64,000 bases of DNA from an uncultured Pseudomonadota bacterium. Lineage in GTDB: Bacteria > Myxococcota_A > Polyangia > Nannocystales > Nannocystaceae. The notes under the pieces were generated by a model. It worked only from the letters and a program-made list of their open reading frames with translations, was not told where the DNA came from and did not search any database. Shown here one piece after another: positions 33,434-42,691 of the stretch (position 1 is the first letter of the stretch; every line of letters starts with the position of its first letter). The stretch is from the NCBI GenBank assembly GCA_913061055.1, contig CAJXVA010000003.1, positions 1-64,000 of the forward strand. The letters run 5' to 3'. The position numbers were made by a program, and so were the translations under genes.

Positions 33434-35159
33434 GGGCTTCGGCGACGTTGAGCGTGTGATCGCTGAGCTTGCGATACCCGCGGAGCAGTCGTGTGAACGC
33501 CATGCTGCGTGCTGGGTCGATCCGCTGATCGCTCAGGCGCAACAAGTGTTCGCCGCGCGCTTCTTTTACGCTTTTGGCGATGTCCTGACTGAGGATAGCT
33601 ACAGCCTTCTGCTTTTCCGGGTCGGGACGCTCAAAGCTGGCCAGCGCGGCACGGAGCACTTCGAGGGTGCGGCTATGAAAGTCGTCGATGACGCTGCGCT
33701 CTTCGGCGCTGAGCTTGTGCTCGCTGTCGCGTAGCTTCAGGTTCGTCTTGAGGATCCCGGTGACGTAGTCGCTGATCGACTCCAGCTCATCGGCGACCCG
33801 AAGCTGCGCGCGGCACTCCTTCGCCACGCTGTAGGGCACGTTCGCGGAGAGCAAGGTTGTGAGGAACTCGGTGACCTCGCTCTGAACGTTGTCCATGATC
33901 TCTTCGCGTTTGAACGTCCTGTCGACCAGGGCGTCGTCCAGTTCCTCGTCGCGCGCGATGTTCGCGACCCACTCCATCATCTCGACGTCGTTCGCCCCCA
34001 TCTTCATGATCTGACGACGGCTGCGCTCGATCGCGATCGTCGGCGATTCGACAAGCGGGGCCCCCAGCGCGGTGAGGCGACGGACCTGCTTGCCCTCGTC
34101 CGGCACGAAGCGTTCGAGCAACCGTGCCCACGCTTTGACGAACGGAAGGTTCACCAGCGTGATCATCACGTTGAAAACCGTGTGTGCTGAGGCGATGGAG
34201 AGCGTCATGTTCGTGACGAAGTCGACGCTGGTGTCGACGTCGAGAAGACGCGGATCGATCCCCTTGGTGTATTCGACCACGTTCGCGATCACGACCACGT
34301 AGGGCCGGAAGATCACGAGGATCAGGGCAACGCCGGCGGCGTTGAAGAGGATGTGGAAGTAGGCGGCGCGCTTGGCCACCGTGTTCGTCCCGATCGATGC
34401 GAGCCAGGCGGTGATCGTCGTGCCGATGTTTTGCCCGAGCACGAGCGCGACCGCGGTCTCAAAACTGATCACGCCCTGCGCCGCGATCGCGATCGTGATT
34501 CCAAGGGTTGCCGAGGACGACTGGACGATCGCGGTCAACGTCGCCCCAATGACAACGCACAAGAAGATGCCCAAGACGGTGCTGGCATCGAACCACACAA
34601 ACGCTTCGCGGAACGCAGGGACCTCGCGAATCGGTGCAAAGCCCTCCTTCATCAGGAGCAGTCCAAAGAACACCATCCCCAACCCCATCGCCGCGAGCGC
34701 GGTAAACCGACGGCGCTCCACTTTCGAGAAGAGGTACACGATCGCGGACGCGCCGAGGATGGGGAGCCCGTACTTCCCGACCTTCAGCACCAAGATCCAA
34801 CCGGTGATCGTCGTGCCGATGTTCGCCCCCATGATCACACCGATGGCCTGGTGCAGCGCCATCAGTCCGCTGGTCGCGAAGCCGACAACGAGGACGGTTG
34901 TGATCGAGCTCGACTGCACGATGGTCGTCACCATCGCCCCGGTTCCGACACCGGCCAGGCGGTTCTCGGTCACAGCGCTGATGAGGCGACGGAGCCGGGG
35001 TCCCGCCACGGCCTGCATCCCCTCGGACATGTACTTCATGCCGAGCAGGAAGATCCCCAGGCCGCCCACGACCTGGAAGACCATGAACGTCACCACGTCC
35101 GAGATTTCCTTCGGCGCGGCGGGGGACATCGCGAGCAGGGAACTGAGCGGCTCAGCCAT
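33420..35159 (-). CDS. Na+/phosphate cotransporter family protein with PhoU-like domain
   Basis: Encodes 579 residues. Two inverted transport repeats carry the QSSS signature: MVTTIVQSSSITTVLVVGF and TLTAIVQSSSATLGITIAI. GANIGTTITGWILVL and GQNIGTTITAWLASI follow each, as in the NptA/NPT2 (PNaS) family. About nine membrane segments fill residues 20-340. Residues about 380-570 form helical PhoU-like modules (SEVTEFLTTLLSANVPYSVA, DELESISDYVTGILKTN), as in the YjbB type of fused transporter. The likely role is Na+-coupled phosphate movement across the inner membrane, with the PhoU part regulatory. Monocistronic by position. Confidence 0.93.
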   Translation of the reverse strand: MAEPLSSLLAMSPAAPKEISDVVTFMVFQVVGGLGIFLLGMKYMSEGMQAVAGPRLRRLISAVTENRLAGVGTGAMVTTIVQSSSITTVLVVGFATSGLMALHQAIGVIMGANIGTTITGWILVLKVGKYGLPILGASAIVYLFSKVERRRFTALAAMGLGMVFFGLLLMKEGFAPIREVPAFREAFVWFDASTVLGIFLCVVIGATLTAIVQSSSATLGITIAIAAQGVISFETAVALVLGQNIGTTITAWLASIGTNTVAKRAAYFHILFNAAGVALILVIFRPYVVVIANVVEYTKGIDPRLLDVDTSVDFVTNMTLSIASAHTVFNVMITLVNLPFVKAWARLLERFVPDEGKQVRRLTALGAPLVESPTIAIERSRRQIMKMGANDVEMMEWVANIARDEELDDALVDRTFKREEIMDNVQSEVTEFLTTLLSANVPYSVAKECRAQLRVADELESISDYVTGILKTNLKLRDSEHKLSAEERSVIDDFHSRTLEVLRAALASFERPDPEKQKAVAILSQDIAKSVKEARGEHLLRLSDQRIDPARSMAFTRLLRGYRKLSDHTLNVAEALTLP

Positions 35160-35315
35160 GGGCAGGCGAGTCTAGACGGCCTCTGGGCCTCCAACGTCAC
35201 GGCAGGGTGACGACTGACGTGCGGGACCTCCCCCGTTCCCCGCGCCGTTCCTGTGTTCCAGCGAACCGCACTGTGAAGCTCCAAACGCGGTGCCGATCCG
35301 ACTCCGCGGGGCTGG

Positions 35316-36449
35316 CTACGCTGCGACGAACGGGGCGATGTGCTCGTGGCTCAGGAACCCCTCGCGGCCCTCACTCCTGTCGAACACCGCGCGGCCAAAG
35401 TCGAAGCCCGGGTAGGCGTTGCGGAATCCACGACGTTCGAGGCAGGCGAGGATGCTCGTGCGAACCGCCGACCCGACGGGGTGCCGCGAGAGCTGGTACA
35501 GACGAATCTGGCCGTGGGCCGTGTCGGAATCCAGGAGGCGAGCCAAGAGGCGCGCGTGTGGACCGTCCAGAACGACATCTTGCACGGATGCGTGGACCAG
35601 CAGCGAGAAGGCAAACGCGGATACATTTGGGAGCGGAGTCGCGTCCAAGCCAGCGTTGAACAACGATGCCGCCTCGCCTCCGTCGAGAAGAGCATCGCCG
35701 CTCGTCGGGTCGACGGCGACGATTCGCCCGGCGGCCGGGTCGACCCACCACAGCCAAGCGTGAGCCCAGATACGCCACGGCGAAGGACGCCCAACGATAG
35801 GCACGACGAACGTCCCCCGGTGCGCAGTGCTGCGGCGCTTGAGGGCGTTGTGCACGGCTTGGACGGCCGTGACGTAGTGTCGACACAGCCCACGCCACTG
35901 TCCGCGCAGAGCACGATGGGCGACCCACGCCGACGACCGTAGATCCTTGAACACCGCCAGCAGGCTCACGACCCGGAGCTCCAAGTTCTCGAGGCGGTCG
36001 CGGAACTGCCGGCGTTCGAGGCGCGGACCGACGACCGCAGCGCCGTCGTCGTCGCGTCGAGTCAGCAGTCCAGCGACAGGGCGCGCGGCGTAGCTCATGC
36101 CGTCGGTGACCAAGAAACAAGCCAGGCAGAACAGGTCCCACGAGTCCATCGCGTCGACTTCGGCGGGCGACAGATCGCTGCAGGCGATGTCCGCGATCGT
36201 GAGTGCGTCTTCCTCCGAAAGCAGCGCGGAGTGGAGTGGGCCAACGATGCGACTGCCCGACAAGCCGGCAAGCGTGACCGTGAGGTCCGGGGACAGCGGA
36301 GCACGGTTCAGCGTGGGCAGGGACCGCACCGGGGCGCTCAGCTTTGTCGTGCCGGTCTCATGGGGCACGTACCGCTCGGCCACCGTAAACAGCGAACGAC
36401 GCCGGACGGGACGCTCGGGCCAAGACACCAACGACTCCACAGATCCCAA
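35316..36449 (-). CDS. transglutaminase-like protein, tentative
   Basis: Encodes 377 residues, no signal peptide. The middle of the protein has a plausible transglutaminase Cys-His-Asp order: RGLCRHYVTAVQAVHNAL (Cys at a helix start), WRIWAHAWLWWVDP (His before Trp) and IVAVDPTSGD (Asp in a 'DPT' turn). These are spaced as in the transglutaminase-like fold. The N-terminal third is helical (LSEEDALTIADIACSDLSPA) and the C-terminus contains HPVGSAVRTSILACLERRGF. Members act as peptidases, cross-linkers or inactive scaffolds. Genomic context gives no substrate. The identification rests on three short motifs. Confidence 0.55.
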   Translation of the reverse strand: MGSVESLVSWPERPVRRRSLFTVAERYVPHETGTTKLSAPVRSLPTLNRAPLSPDLTVTLAGLSGSRIVGPLHSALLSEEDALTIADIACSDLSPAEVDAMDSWDLFCLACFLVTDGMSYAARPVAGLLTRRDDDGAAVVGPRLERRQFRDRLENLELRVVSLLAVFKDLRSSAWVAHRALRGQWRGLCRHYVTAVQAVHNALKRRSTAHRGTFVVPIVGRPSPWRIWAHAWLWWVDPAAGRIVAVDPTSGDALLDGGEAASLFNAGLDATPLPNVSAFAFSLLVHASVQDVVLDGPHARLLARLLDSDTAHGQIRLYQLSRHPVGSAVRTSILACLERRGFRNAYPGFDFGRAVFDRSEGREGFLSHEHIAPFVAA

Positions 36450-36549
36450 ACCACCGCGGGCGCTCTGCGATTCCGTACGCGCAAAACGCTCCCAGCGTCG
36501 GCTGGGTTAGCCCCAGACCAGCTATGTGTGTATAGTTAGCTTTGTGGGA

Positions 36550-37866
36550 ATGTGGGTCGACCTTGGGCTCCGTGGCGCCGCATGCCTGGCTACGGCGGTT
36601 TTCGGCAGCGCTTGTGGTCCCGAGGACGGAGGCGCGGGCCCAGTCGGTGGGTCGGCGGAGGGCACGGGCGGTGGAACCAGCGGCGAGGCCAGCACGGGCA
36701 CTGGCGGGGACGCCTCGCACGGCGAAGTCGACAGCACAGGATCCGCCGAAGACGACGATCCGGCGGGGGAAACCTCATCGGACACCGGCCCGCCAATGGA
36801 CCCGGAGATCGATTGCCTGCAGATGCAGTGGTCCTGGACGAACGAGGACATGCTCGGCACCGCGGCGAGCCACGTCGTGCTCGACGGAGAACTGCGTGTA
36901 CTCGAGCGTGAACCCGGAGGTGCCGTTGTGCTTCGCGGATTCGATCTCGATGGCGAGCCGACCTCGGCCCCAATCCCCGTCGGCTCGGGCGTTCGGGTCG
37001 ACATGGCGGCGAGGCCAGCCGGCGGTCTCCTGCTCGCCACCGAGAACGGCGAGAGCTCCGCGTTGGCGGTGTGGTCCTCGGCGGGCGAGCTGGTCGAATC
37101 CGCGGGGGTGTCGTCGATGGGCGAGACGATCAGCGGACCGTCGGTGGTGGGCCACGCCGACGGAAGCGTCGTCTTCGGCGGCGCGGTCGAGAGCGAAGAT
37201 CGAGAATCAGTGCTGCAGGCTCGCGACGACGACGTCTCGTGGGAGCGACGGGGCGACCACGATTTCGTGCTGGCTCTGGACCGCAACGACTCGGGAGTCA
37301 CCCTGGCGTTGCTCGGCGCCAACCCGTTTGTCGAAGGGTATGACGTCTTCGTAGCCGCCTACGATCCCCTCGGCGAGTTGCTGTGGTCGGTGCCCGCAGG
37401 CTCCGTCAGCGGCTTGTTCAACCTCAGCCTCCCCTCCTACGACTTCGCCGCGCTGAGCGAGGGCGCGGTGACGCTGGGTGCCTTCGTTGGGCTGGATACC
37501 GAGACGCGGCCGGCGAGCGAAGACTTGGTCGTCTCGCGGTTCGGCGCCGACGACCGCATGCGGACATGGTCCACCGCGGTGCCCTTCGTAGGCGAGCCGC
37601 CTGCGACGATGAACGATGGTGGCATTGCGGTTGTGGGCCGGCAGATCGTCGCCGTCGGTGGTCGAGCGGTCCCAACGATCGCCCTGCTCGGCTTCGACGG
37701 CATCGTCTTGTGCTCCGGTGGGCTCACGATCCCCGGCCAGGAATTACACATCGCCGATATCCAGTCCGTCGACGCGGACACGGTGGTCATGGCGGGGTCG
37801 GTGGCGCCGAACGGGGACGCCGCTGAATCACGCACCTGGATCGCCAGTCTGACCGTCGGCCCCTAG
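36550..37866 (+). CDS. large beta-propeller-like lipoprotein
   Basis: Encodes 438 residues from the ATG at 36550 (signal MWVDLGLRGAACLATAVFGS, then AC); a GTG at 36544 or 36526 is possible. A long Gly/Ser/Thr/Asp linker covers about 22-85. The mature domain consists of repeating four-strand blades, for example AVVLRGFDLDGEPTSAPIPV, LLATENGESSALAVWSSAGE, DVFVAAYDPLGELLWSVPAG, ALLGFDGIVLCSGG. The final SRTWIASLTVGP closes the last blade. A propeller without enzyme residues, probably surface-exposed. A TATAGT hexamer at 36531 could be a -10 element. Confidence 0.8.
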   Translation: MWVDLGLRGAACLATAVFGSACGPEDGGAGPVGGSAEGTGGGTSGEASTGTGGDASHGEVDSTGSAEDDDPAGETSSDTGPPMDPEIDCLQMQWSWTNEDMLGTAASHVVLDGELRVLEREPGGAVVLRGFDLDGEPTSAPIPVGSGVRVDMAARPAGGLLLATENGESSALAVWSSAGELVESAGVSSMGETISGPSVVGHADGSVVFGGAVESEDRESVLQARDDDVSWERRGDHDFVLALDRNDSGVTLALLGANPFVEGYDVFVAAYDPLGELLWSVPAGSVSGLFNLSLPSYDFAALSEGAVTLGAFVGLDTETRPASEDLVVSRFGADDRMRTWSTAVPFVGEPPATMNDGGIAVVGRQIVAVGGRAVPTIALLGFDGIVLCSGGLTIPGQELHIADIQSVDADTVVMAGSVAPNGDAAESRTWIASLTVGP

Positions 37867-37867
37867 G

Positions 37868-37896
37868 GGCCGGCGCCTCCAGCTCCCCCGCCGGCC
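37868..37896. terminator. GC hairpin between convergent genes
   Basis: GGCCGGCG (37868-37875) pairs perfectly with CGCCGGCC (37889-37896) over a 13-nt loop, right between the stops at 37866 and 37904. No T tract. Position and symmetry suggest a shared bidirectional transcription end. Confidence 0.4.
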
Positions 37897-37903
37897 GGTC
37901 GGG

Positions 37904-39757
37904 TCACAGTCCGGCTCGGCCGCGGAAGAGCAACGTCCGCAACTCCTGGGTCTCACCGTCGGCATGACGCCACAGGACAACCCCAAGTCCGTCGTCGGTG
38001 AGCGCCGCTCCTGTCGAGACCACGTTGCCTCCGCCAAACGGGACCGGCGCCGCCGGATCGGCGAAGCACGAGTCGTCGCTGCAGTAGCGGGCGATCGCGC
38101 TGCCGCTGTCAACGTAGAGCCCCACGCTGAAGCCAATGCCAGCAGCGGCCGCAATGTTGCTGTTGGTGTTGGTCAACAGTCGGTTCTCGGAGTCCCAAGA
38201 CCCCGTGCTCGGTCGATAGACACTCGCATACACGCCTGGCGTCGCCCCCGAGTCGAATCCCTGAGGGGAGCTGTAGATCAAGATCGTGTGTCCCTGCGAC
38301 GTGACGAGACTCGGCTCCGAGGGGATCACACCGCTGTAGTCTGTGCCGGTCGAAGGCTCGACGTCTCCGGCAGCATTGAACCGCCGAACAGACTCACCCA
38401 TGTTTTGAGGATCCCCCCCGGATGGCACCGTTGCGGTGAAGTACCCGTCGCGCCCCGCGGTGACCGACGGACCCCAGCCAGCGACGAAAGCGGTCCCAAG
38501 GGAAGTCGGCGAGATCGTCCAGATCCCCAGATCGCTTCTCGTCGCGGACCAGTACACGGTGTCTGGCTGGCACGACTGGTCGCCGCAGGGAAACGTCAAG
38601 CGACGAAACACTGCGACCGCGACACCGTCGGGGTCGACCGCTACAGCAGCTGCATCCGGCTCATCGGGCCCGTCGGTGACCGCGACTTCTTCGGCGATCA
38701 GACTCCAACTGTCGCCGTCGAAGTAACGAGCATCCACCCTCGGACCACTGCCACCGTTGGTCGTGAAGATCAGCGCCGCACTCCCGCCCTCGGAGCCTTC
38801 GAGATCGAAGTCCGCCCCTGAGGGCGCAAGCACCAGAGGCGCGTCCCACCCTCCCGTCTCGTCCCGCACGGCGACGTTGACCGCTGCCTGCTCCCAGGCC
38901 ACGATCACCTCCCCGCCCATTCTCGAGACGATGGGTTGCGTTGCGGGGGTATCGTCGTTCTCATCAACGCGAACCGGCTCTTCCCAGCCAGTGCCGGCCA
39001 GATACAGCGCCGACCACAACTGGCCGTCGGCCAGCCACACCGCGGAAACATTCCCCAGCGCATCGGCGACGAGGGCGGGATCGCTCGTTGCGACCGTCGC
39101 GAGGGTGGAGGGCTCGGTGTCCCAGGCCGATTCCGGAACCGCGAACGTCCATTGGGTCTCTTCCTCGAGCCGGTTGTCGGCCAGATCCCGCACACCGGTC
39201 ACGGTCGCGGTGTAGTCCCCGTCCGTCAAAGCACCCTCCGCCTCGGTGACCGTGAATACAACCCGGGATCCGTCCACCGTGACATCTCCCTCGACCTCGG
39301 TGGCTCCACGCATGACCACGAACGCAGGCAGCGAAAAGCTATCGATCTCCTCGTCGAAGTCGATGAAGACTGCGGTGCGCCCGTCGAGAATGACGGCGTC
39401 TTCGGCGGGCGACAGGGTCACGACCTGTGGCGGTGTGGTGTCGCCGGGGCTGCCCTCCGAGCTGCTTTCGGGAGCGTCGGTCGATCCCTCGCCTGTTGGG
39501 TTCGCGGTCGTCGAGTCTGCGGTGCCGGTGGTCGTCGAGGAACCCGTCGTCCCGGTCGTTGCGGGGTCGGTGCCCGTGCTGGTCCCCGCGATCGGGGTGC
39601 AAACATCCGAGATGCACATTTCACCCTCGCCGCAGTCCTCCTCGGTCACGCAGGCCGCGTTCGAGGCGGGGTTGTCCGGGTTGAAGCAGCCGATCGGAAC
39701 GATTCCGGCGACCGCGGTGGAGACAGCCAAGGATCTAACGAAAAACTGAAGTCTCAT
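37904..39757 (-). CDS. lipoprotein with SbsA Ig-like domain and propeller
   Basis: Encodes 617 residues; signal MRLQFFVRSLAVSTAVAGIV then PIGC. After one Cys unit (CVTEEDCGEGEMCISDVC) and a Thr/Ser/Gly linker, a Big_5/SbsA Ig-like domain follows at about 108-210 (TTPPQVVTLSPAEDAVILDG, VFIDFDEEIDSFSL, TVTGVRDLADNRLEEETQWT, FAVPES). The rest, about 215-615, is a beta-propeller of the sialidase/BNR type (DPALVADALGNVSAVWLADG, QPIVSRMGGEVIVAWEQ, AVAVDPDGVAVAVFRR). This architecture is typical of myxobacterial surface lipoproteins. No catalytic residues could be named. Confidence 0.85.
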   Translation of the reverse strand: MRLQFFVRSLAVSTAVAGIVPIGCFNPDNPASNAACVTEEDCGEGEMCISDVCTPIAGTSTGTDPATTGTTGSSTTTGTADSTTANPTGEGSTDAPESSSEGSPGDTTPPQVVTLSPAEDAVILDGRTAVFIDFDEEIDSFSLPAFVVMRGATEVEGDVTVDGSRVVFTVTEAEGALTDGDYTATVTGVRDLADNRLEEETQWTFAVPESAWDTEPSTLATVATSDPALVADALGNVSAVWLADGQLWSALYLAGTGWEEPVRVDENDDTPATQPIVSRMGGEVIVAWEQAAVNVAVRDETGGWDAPLVLAPSGADFDLEGSEGGSAALIFTTNGGSGPRVDARYFDGDSWSLIAEEVAVTDGPDEPDAAAVAVDPDGVAVAVFRRLTFPCGDQSCQPDTVYWSATRSDLGIWTISPTSLGTAFVAGWGPSVTAGRDGYFTATVPSGGDPQNMGESVRRFNAAGDVEPSTGTDYSGVIPSEPSLVTSQGHTILIYSSPQGFDSGATPGVYASVYRPSTGSWDSENRLLTNTNSNIAAAAGIGFSVGLYVDSGSAIARYCSDDSCFADPAAPVPFGGGNVVSTGAALTDDGLGVVLWRHADGETQELRTLLFRGRAGL

Positions 39758-40048
39758 GATTGGGGTTCGCTCTGGCAGAGGTGCTCGGGTCTCGGTCTGC
39801 GAGCCAGACCCTACTCGACCCGGCCTGCCCCTGCTTGGCCCGCGATGTCCTCAAGAGTCCGTACGTCCGCAAGCCTTGGGTTGGGGACAAGACCGCCCGC
39901 CCGAACGGTGCAATATCGCGCCGCCGCAGCCCTTCTTCTGAGGTCCCGTCTGCGCGGTGCCGCATCTCCGCCTGAATGCTATCGCGAGGGATGGTCCGTG
40001 AGCGATACCGGTGCGATGTCGCGCGATCGCGTGCTCGGGGCACCCTCC

Positions 40049-41461
40049 TCAGGACGGCGGCCGCGCCATCCACCGCTCAACCAGCTCGTCCGCCCCCGCC
40101 AGCAACTCGGTGCACTGCTTCGTCACCGAGTATTCCGCCTGAGCCAAGGCGACACACGCCGGCCCCTTGTTGGATTTCCAGTCCTCGTCGATCGCGTTCT
40201 TCACCAACGCAAAGACAGAGTCCGTGATCGAGTCCCAGTCGTAGCGCTCTGCGGGTTCGTCGAAAAGACCGCCGACCGCGTCGGTCACGAAGTCCTTTGG
40301 CCCGCCCGAGTTGGCACCGATGACTGGCGTTCCGCAAGCCATGCACTCCACGAACACCATGCCGAACGGCTCGGAGTATGAGGGGAACACGCCGAGCGAG
40401 GCGGCGGAGCAGAACTGAGCCAGGACCGGCTGAGGCTTGGGGCCGAGGAAGAACGTGTGCGCAAGCTTCAGCGCGTCGTGGAGCCCGTGATACAGCGCCA
40501 CGGCATCTTCGGGCCCCGACCCGATGATGACGAAGCAGACCTCATCGCTTTCCTGTTCTTGGTACCGCGCGGCCGCCCGGAGCACGGCGTCCAACCGCTT
40601 CCAGTTGGCGAACTTGCCGATGAAGACGACGGCCTTCTGGTACGACTTGTTGACCTCTCCCTTCAGCGGCGGGTGGTCGGCAAGGAGCGCGTCGATACTC
40701 ATTCGCTCTTCGCCGACCCTCGGATAGAAGACCTCCTGGTTCACGCCGTTGGGCGACACGACCAGGCGGTCGTCTGGGAACGTGGGGAAGATCGCTTTCG
40801 CCTTGGTCTTCTGGTCCGTCGAGATCGCAAACGCGCCCGTGATGCCGCCGTCCCCGAAGACGTTCTCCTCGAGCATCATCTTGTGAAAGCGCATCGGGAA
40901 CTCGTCGGTGTTGTCGCCGCGGATCTCGTGCGCGAACATCTTCAGGCTCGTGCCGTGGCAGAAGTTGAAGTGCGGGGTCGCGCCTCTCCCGAGCTCCCGC
41001 GCCCTCCGCTTCAACACGTCCCGCATGACCAGCGGATTGAGGAAGCAGTGGTGGGAGATCACCATCGTGAAGTGCCGGCCCTGCTCCTCCTCGCCCAGCT
41101 TCATGTACTCGAAGACCTCGTCCGTGAGTCGGTCGCGGTAGGCCTGAAACTCGCCGTCGGAGAACCCGTGCCACCGCTTGTTGGACACCGGGGAGACCGA
41201 CTCGCAGATCGGGATCTGGTGCCCCAACTCAAACACCCGAAAGTGCTTCTGGCGATCCTCCGCCGTTGGCTGCGGCTGCCCTTCGGACGGGTAGATCGAG
41301 TAACAAACCGTGCCCGGCATCGCGTTGAACGTGCTGTGGTGCGCCTCGTGCAGCACCCCCGACCCGGGAGCGAACTCCAGCTTCCCGTGCCGGTCGGCTC
41401 GCTGCCAGTTGTTGGTCCCGAGCTGGAAGATCATCCGCTGCACTGGTTGTTCACTGGGCAT
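40049..41461 (-). CDS. family 4 glycosyltransferase
   Basis: Encodes 470 residues. The GT-B C-terminal domain is diagnostic: VVFIGKFANWKRLDAVLRAA, CFVIIGSGPEDAVALY, then the E-x7-E nucleotide-sugar motif in SEPFGMVFVECMACGTPVIG with ANSGGPKDFV. The N-terminal domain has NFCHGTSLKMFAHEIRG and RLVVSPNGVNQEVFYP. It is retaining, cytoplasmic, and transfers a sugar from a nucleotide donor. Some 470 residues is slightly longer than the usual 380-420; the extra is in the N-terminal half (MPGTVCYSIYPSEGQ). No polysaccharide genes lie beside it, so the acceptor is unknown. Confidence 0.9.
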   Translation of the reverse strand: MPSEQPVQRMIFQLGTNNWQRADRHGKLEFAPGSGVLHEAHHSTFNAMPGTVCYSIYPSEGQPQPTAEDRQKHFRVFELGHQIPICESVSPVSNKRWHGFSDGEFQAYRDRLTDEVFEYMKLGEEEQGRHFTMVISHHCFLNPLVMRDVLKRRARELGRGATPHFNFCHGTSLKMFAHEIRGDNTDEFPMRFHKMMLEENVFGDGGITGAFAISTDQKTKAKAIFPTFPDDRLVVSPNGVNQEVFYPRVGEERMSIDALLADHPPLKGEVNKSYQKAVVFIGKFANWKRLDAVLRAAARYQEQESDEVCFVIIGSGPEDAVALYHGLHDALKLAHTFFLGPKPQPVLAQFCSAASLGVFPSYSEPFGMVFVECMACGTPVIGANSGGPKDFVTDAVGGLFDEPAERYDWDSITDSVFALVKNAIDEDWKSNKGPACVALAQAEYSVTKQCTELLAGADELVERWMARPPS

Positions 41462-41525
41462 CGTTGTGACCGATCAGGGCTTATCACAACAGTCCGCGGT
41501 TCCGAGAGGCCTCTCGTCCGCGGGC

Positions 41526-41924
41526 TCATTCACGAAACAGCCAGCGTCGCAGTCGCCCGGTCCAGCCCCCAAGGATAGGCGTTCCCCGGCCGAGGCGACG
41601 CTCAAGATCCGCCTCGCTGGCCGCGTCGGCTGTCTCCAAGAACCAGCGCAGAGCACCGAGTTCCTCCGCGCACTGACGGCCGACCGTTGTTGCCACCTGC
41701 TCCGCGTCTTCGGCCTCGACTCGGATGCGGTCGGCCCAGAGCGTCAGCCTGGTGCCTCCGATCTCGCCCTCGAGCCCGCAGTTTCGGAACATGCGTTCCT
41801 CCCCGTCTTCGTAGTGGTCCGTCCACTCTCCCAAGAGCCGCCGGCCAAGGTTCAGACTCGCCTGATCGAGAGGGTGTGCGAACTCGAAAACGATTCCGAT
41901 TCCGTCGTTGTAGGGATCCGGCAC
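41526..41924 (-). CDS. small cytoplasmic protein of unknown function
   Basis: Encodes 132 residues starting MPDPYNDGIGIVFEFAHPLD. No signal peptide. It alternates strands and helices: NCGLEGEIGGTRLTLWADRI, RVEAEDAEQVATTVGRQCAE, ELGALRWFLETADAASEADL, and a basic C-terminus. No family recognised. It lies 64 bp downstream of the start of the glycosyltransferase on the same strand, and its start is 92 bp from the divergent EF-Ts-UBA gene. Confidence 0.65.
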   Translation of the reverse strand: MPDPYNDGIGIVFEFAHPLDQASLNLGRRLLGEWTDHYEDGEERMFRNCGLEGEIGGTRLTLWADRIRVEAEDAEQVATTVGRQCAEELGALRWFLETADAASEADLERRLGRGTPILGGWTGRLRRWLFRE

Positions 41925-42016
41925 GCTTGGCGCATATTAGCCGAGCTCGGCCTCGGCGAGTCGTTTCTTCGTGGTCCGATCCTTGCGCGGCGCGAAGAAT
42001 CGTAGACTCCGGACGG

Positions 42017-42691
42017 ATGGCGGACAAGGAATGGGTCGCAAAGCTTCGCAAGCTCCGTCAAGAAAGCGATGCGTCCTTACAAGACTGCAAGCGTGCGCTG
42101 GAGGCAGCCGACGGCAATGTTGCTGCCGCCCTGCTGCGACTGGAGGAACACAAGCTGCAAGAGGTTCGACGTCGGGGGGAGTGTTCGGAGCTGGTCGCAA
42201 AAAGGGCCCTAGCGCACGCAGCTGGCGATCTCGAACGGGCGATCGAGATCACCAAGGCCCCATCCATCGACGTGCTTCCCGAGTTCGAACGCGTGACGAA
42301 TCGGGCTCGAGTGTTGCTGGCGGAGGCAGCCCCCAGTCTCGGCCTCTACGAGCTCCGTGACGCACTCCCACACGCCGGGGCGAGTTCCATCACCACGACG
42401 CTCGGGCTTGTCTTCGAGTTCCACTCCATCTTGAGTGCTTGCGACGTCGAGACGTTCTTGGCAAACGATGAGGACAACGATGTGGTGGGCACGCAGGAAG
42501 CGCTCGAAGAGGTCGGGGCGAGTAACCTCGCGCGGTACCTGAAACTTGCAGTGGATGGTCCGAAACACATGGAGGCGCGAAAGCGACTTGCGCGAGAGTT
42601 CTTCGACGAAGAACGCCCTCTGCTGATCGCCGTGTTGGGCTACATCGACGGCAACGCCGACGCGCTTTTTCGAACGCCGCCGTTCGATTGA
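42017..42691 (+). CDS. EF-Ts-like UBA domain fused to a DUF4375-like domain
   Basis: Encodes 224 residues from the ATG at 42017. Residues about 9-45 (AKLRKLRQESDASLQDCKRA, then LEAADGNVAAALLRL) follow the N-terminal UBA (TS-N) domain of elongation factor Ts, including the DCK-AL and A-G-N/D positions. The EF-Ts core and dimerisation domains are absent. Residues about 125-220 (LVFEFHSILSACDVETFLAN, VGTQEALEEVGASNLARYLK) resemble DUF4375/DMP19 proteins, which are helical and often found near nucleases or toxin systems. UBA of EF-Ts contacts EF-Tu; whether this one does is unknown. I know of no described protein with this pair. Confidence 0.7.
   Translation: MADKEWVAKLRKLRQESDASLQDCKRALEAADGNVAAALLRLEEHKLQEVRRRGECSELVAKRALAHAAGDLERAIEITKAPSIDVLPEFERVTNRARVLLAEAAPSLGLYELRDALPHAGASSITTTLGLVFEFHSILSACDVETFLANDEDNDVVGTQEALEEVGASNLARYLKLAVDGPKHMEARKRLAREFFDEERPLLIAVLGYIDGNADALFRTPPFD

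Noticed and set aside
38936-40381. Plus-strand open frame of 481 codons
   Set aside because: Crosses the start of the SbsA/propeller lipoprotein, its upstream region and the glycosyltransferase end in antisense; composition random-like.
40457-41578. Plus-strand open frame of 373 codons
   Set aside because: Mirror of the GT4 glycosyltransferase gene, whose E-x7-E and GT-B motifs are unambiguous.
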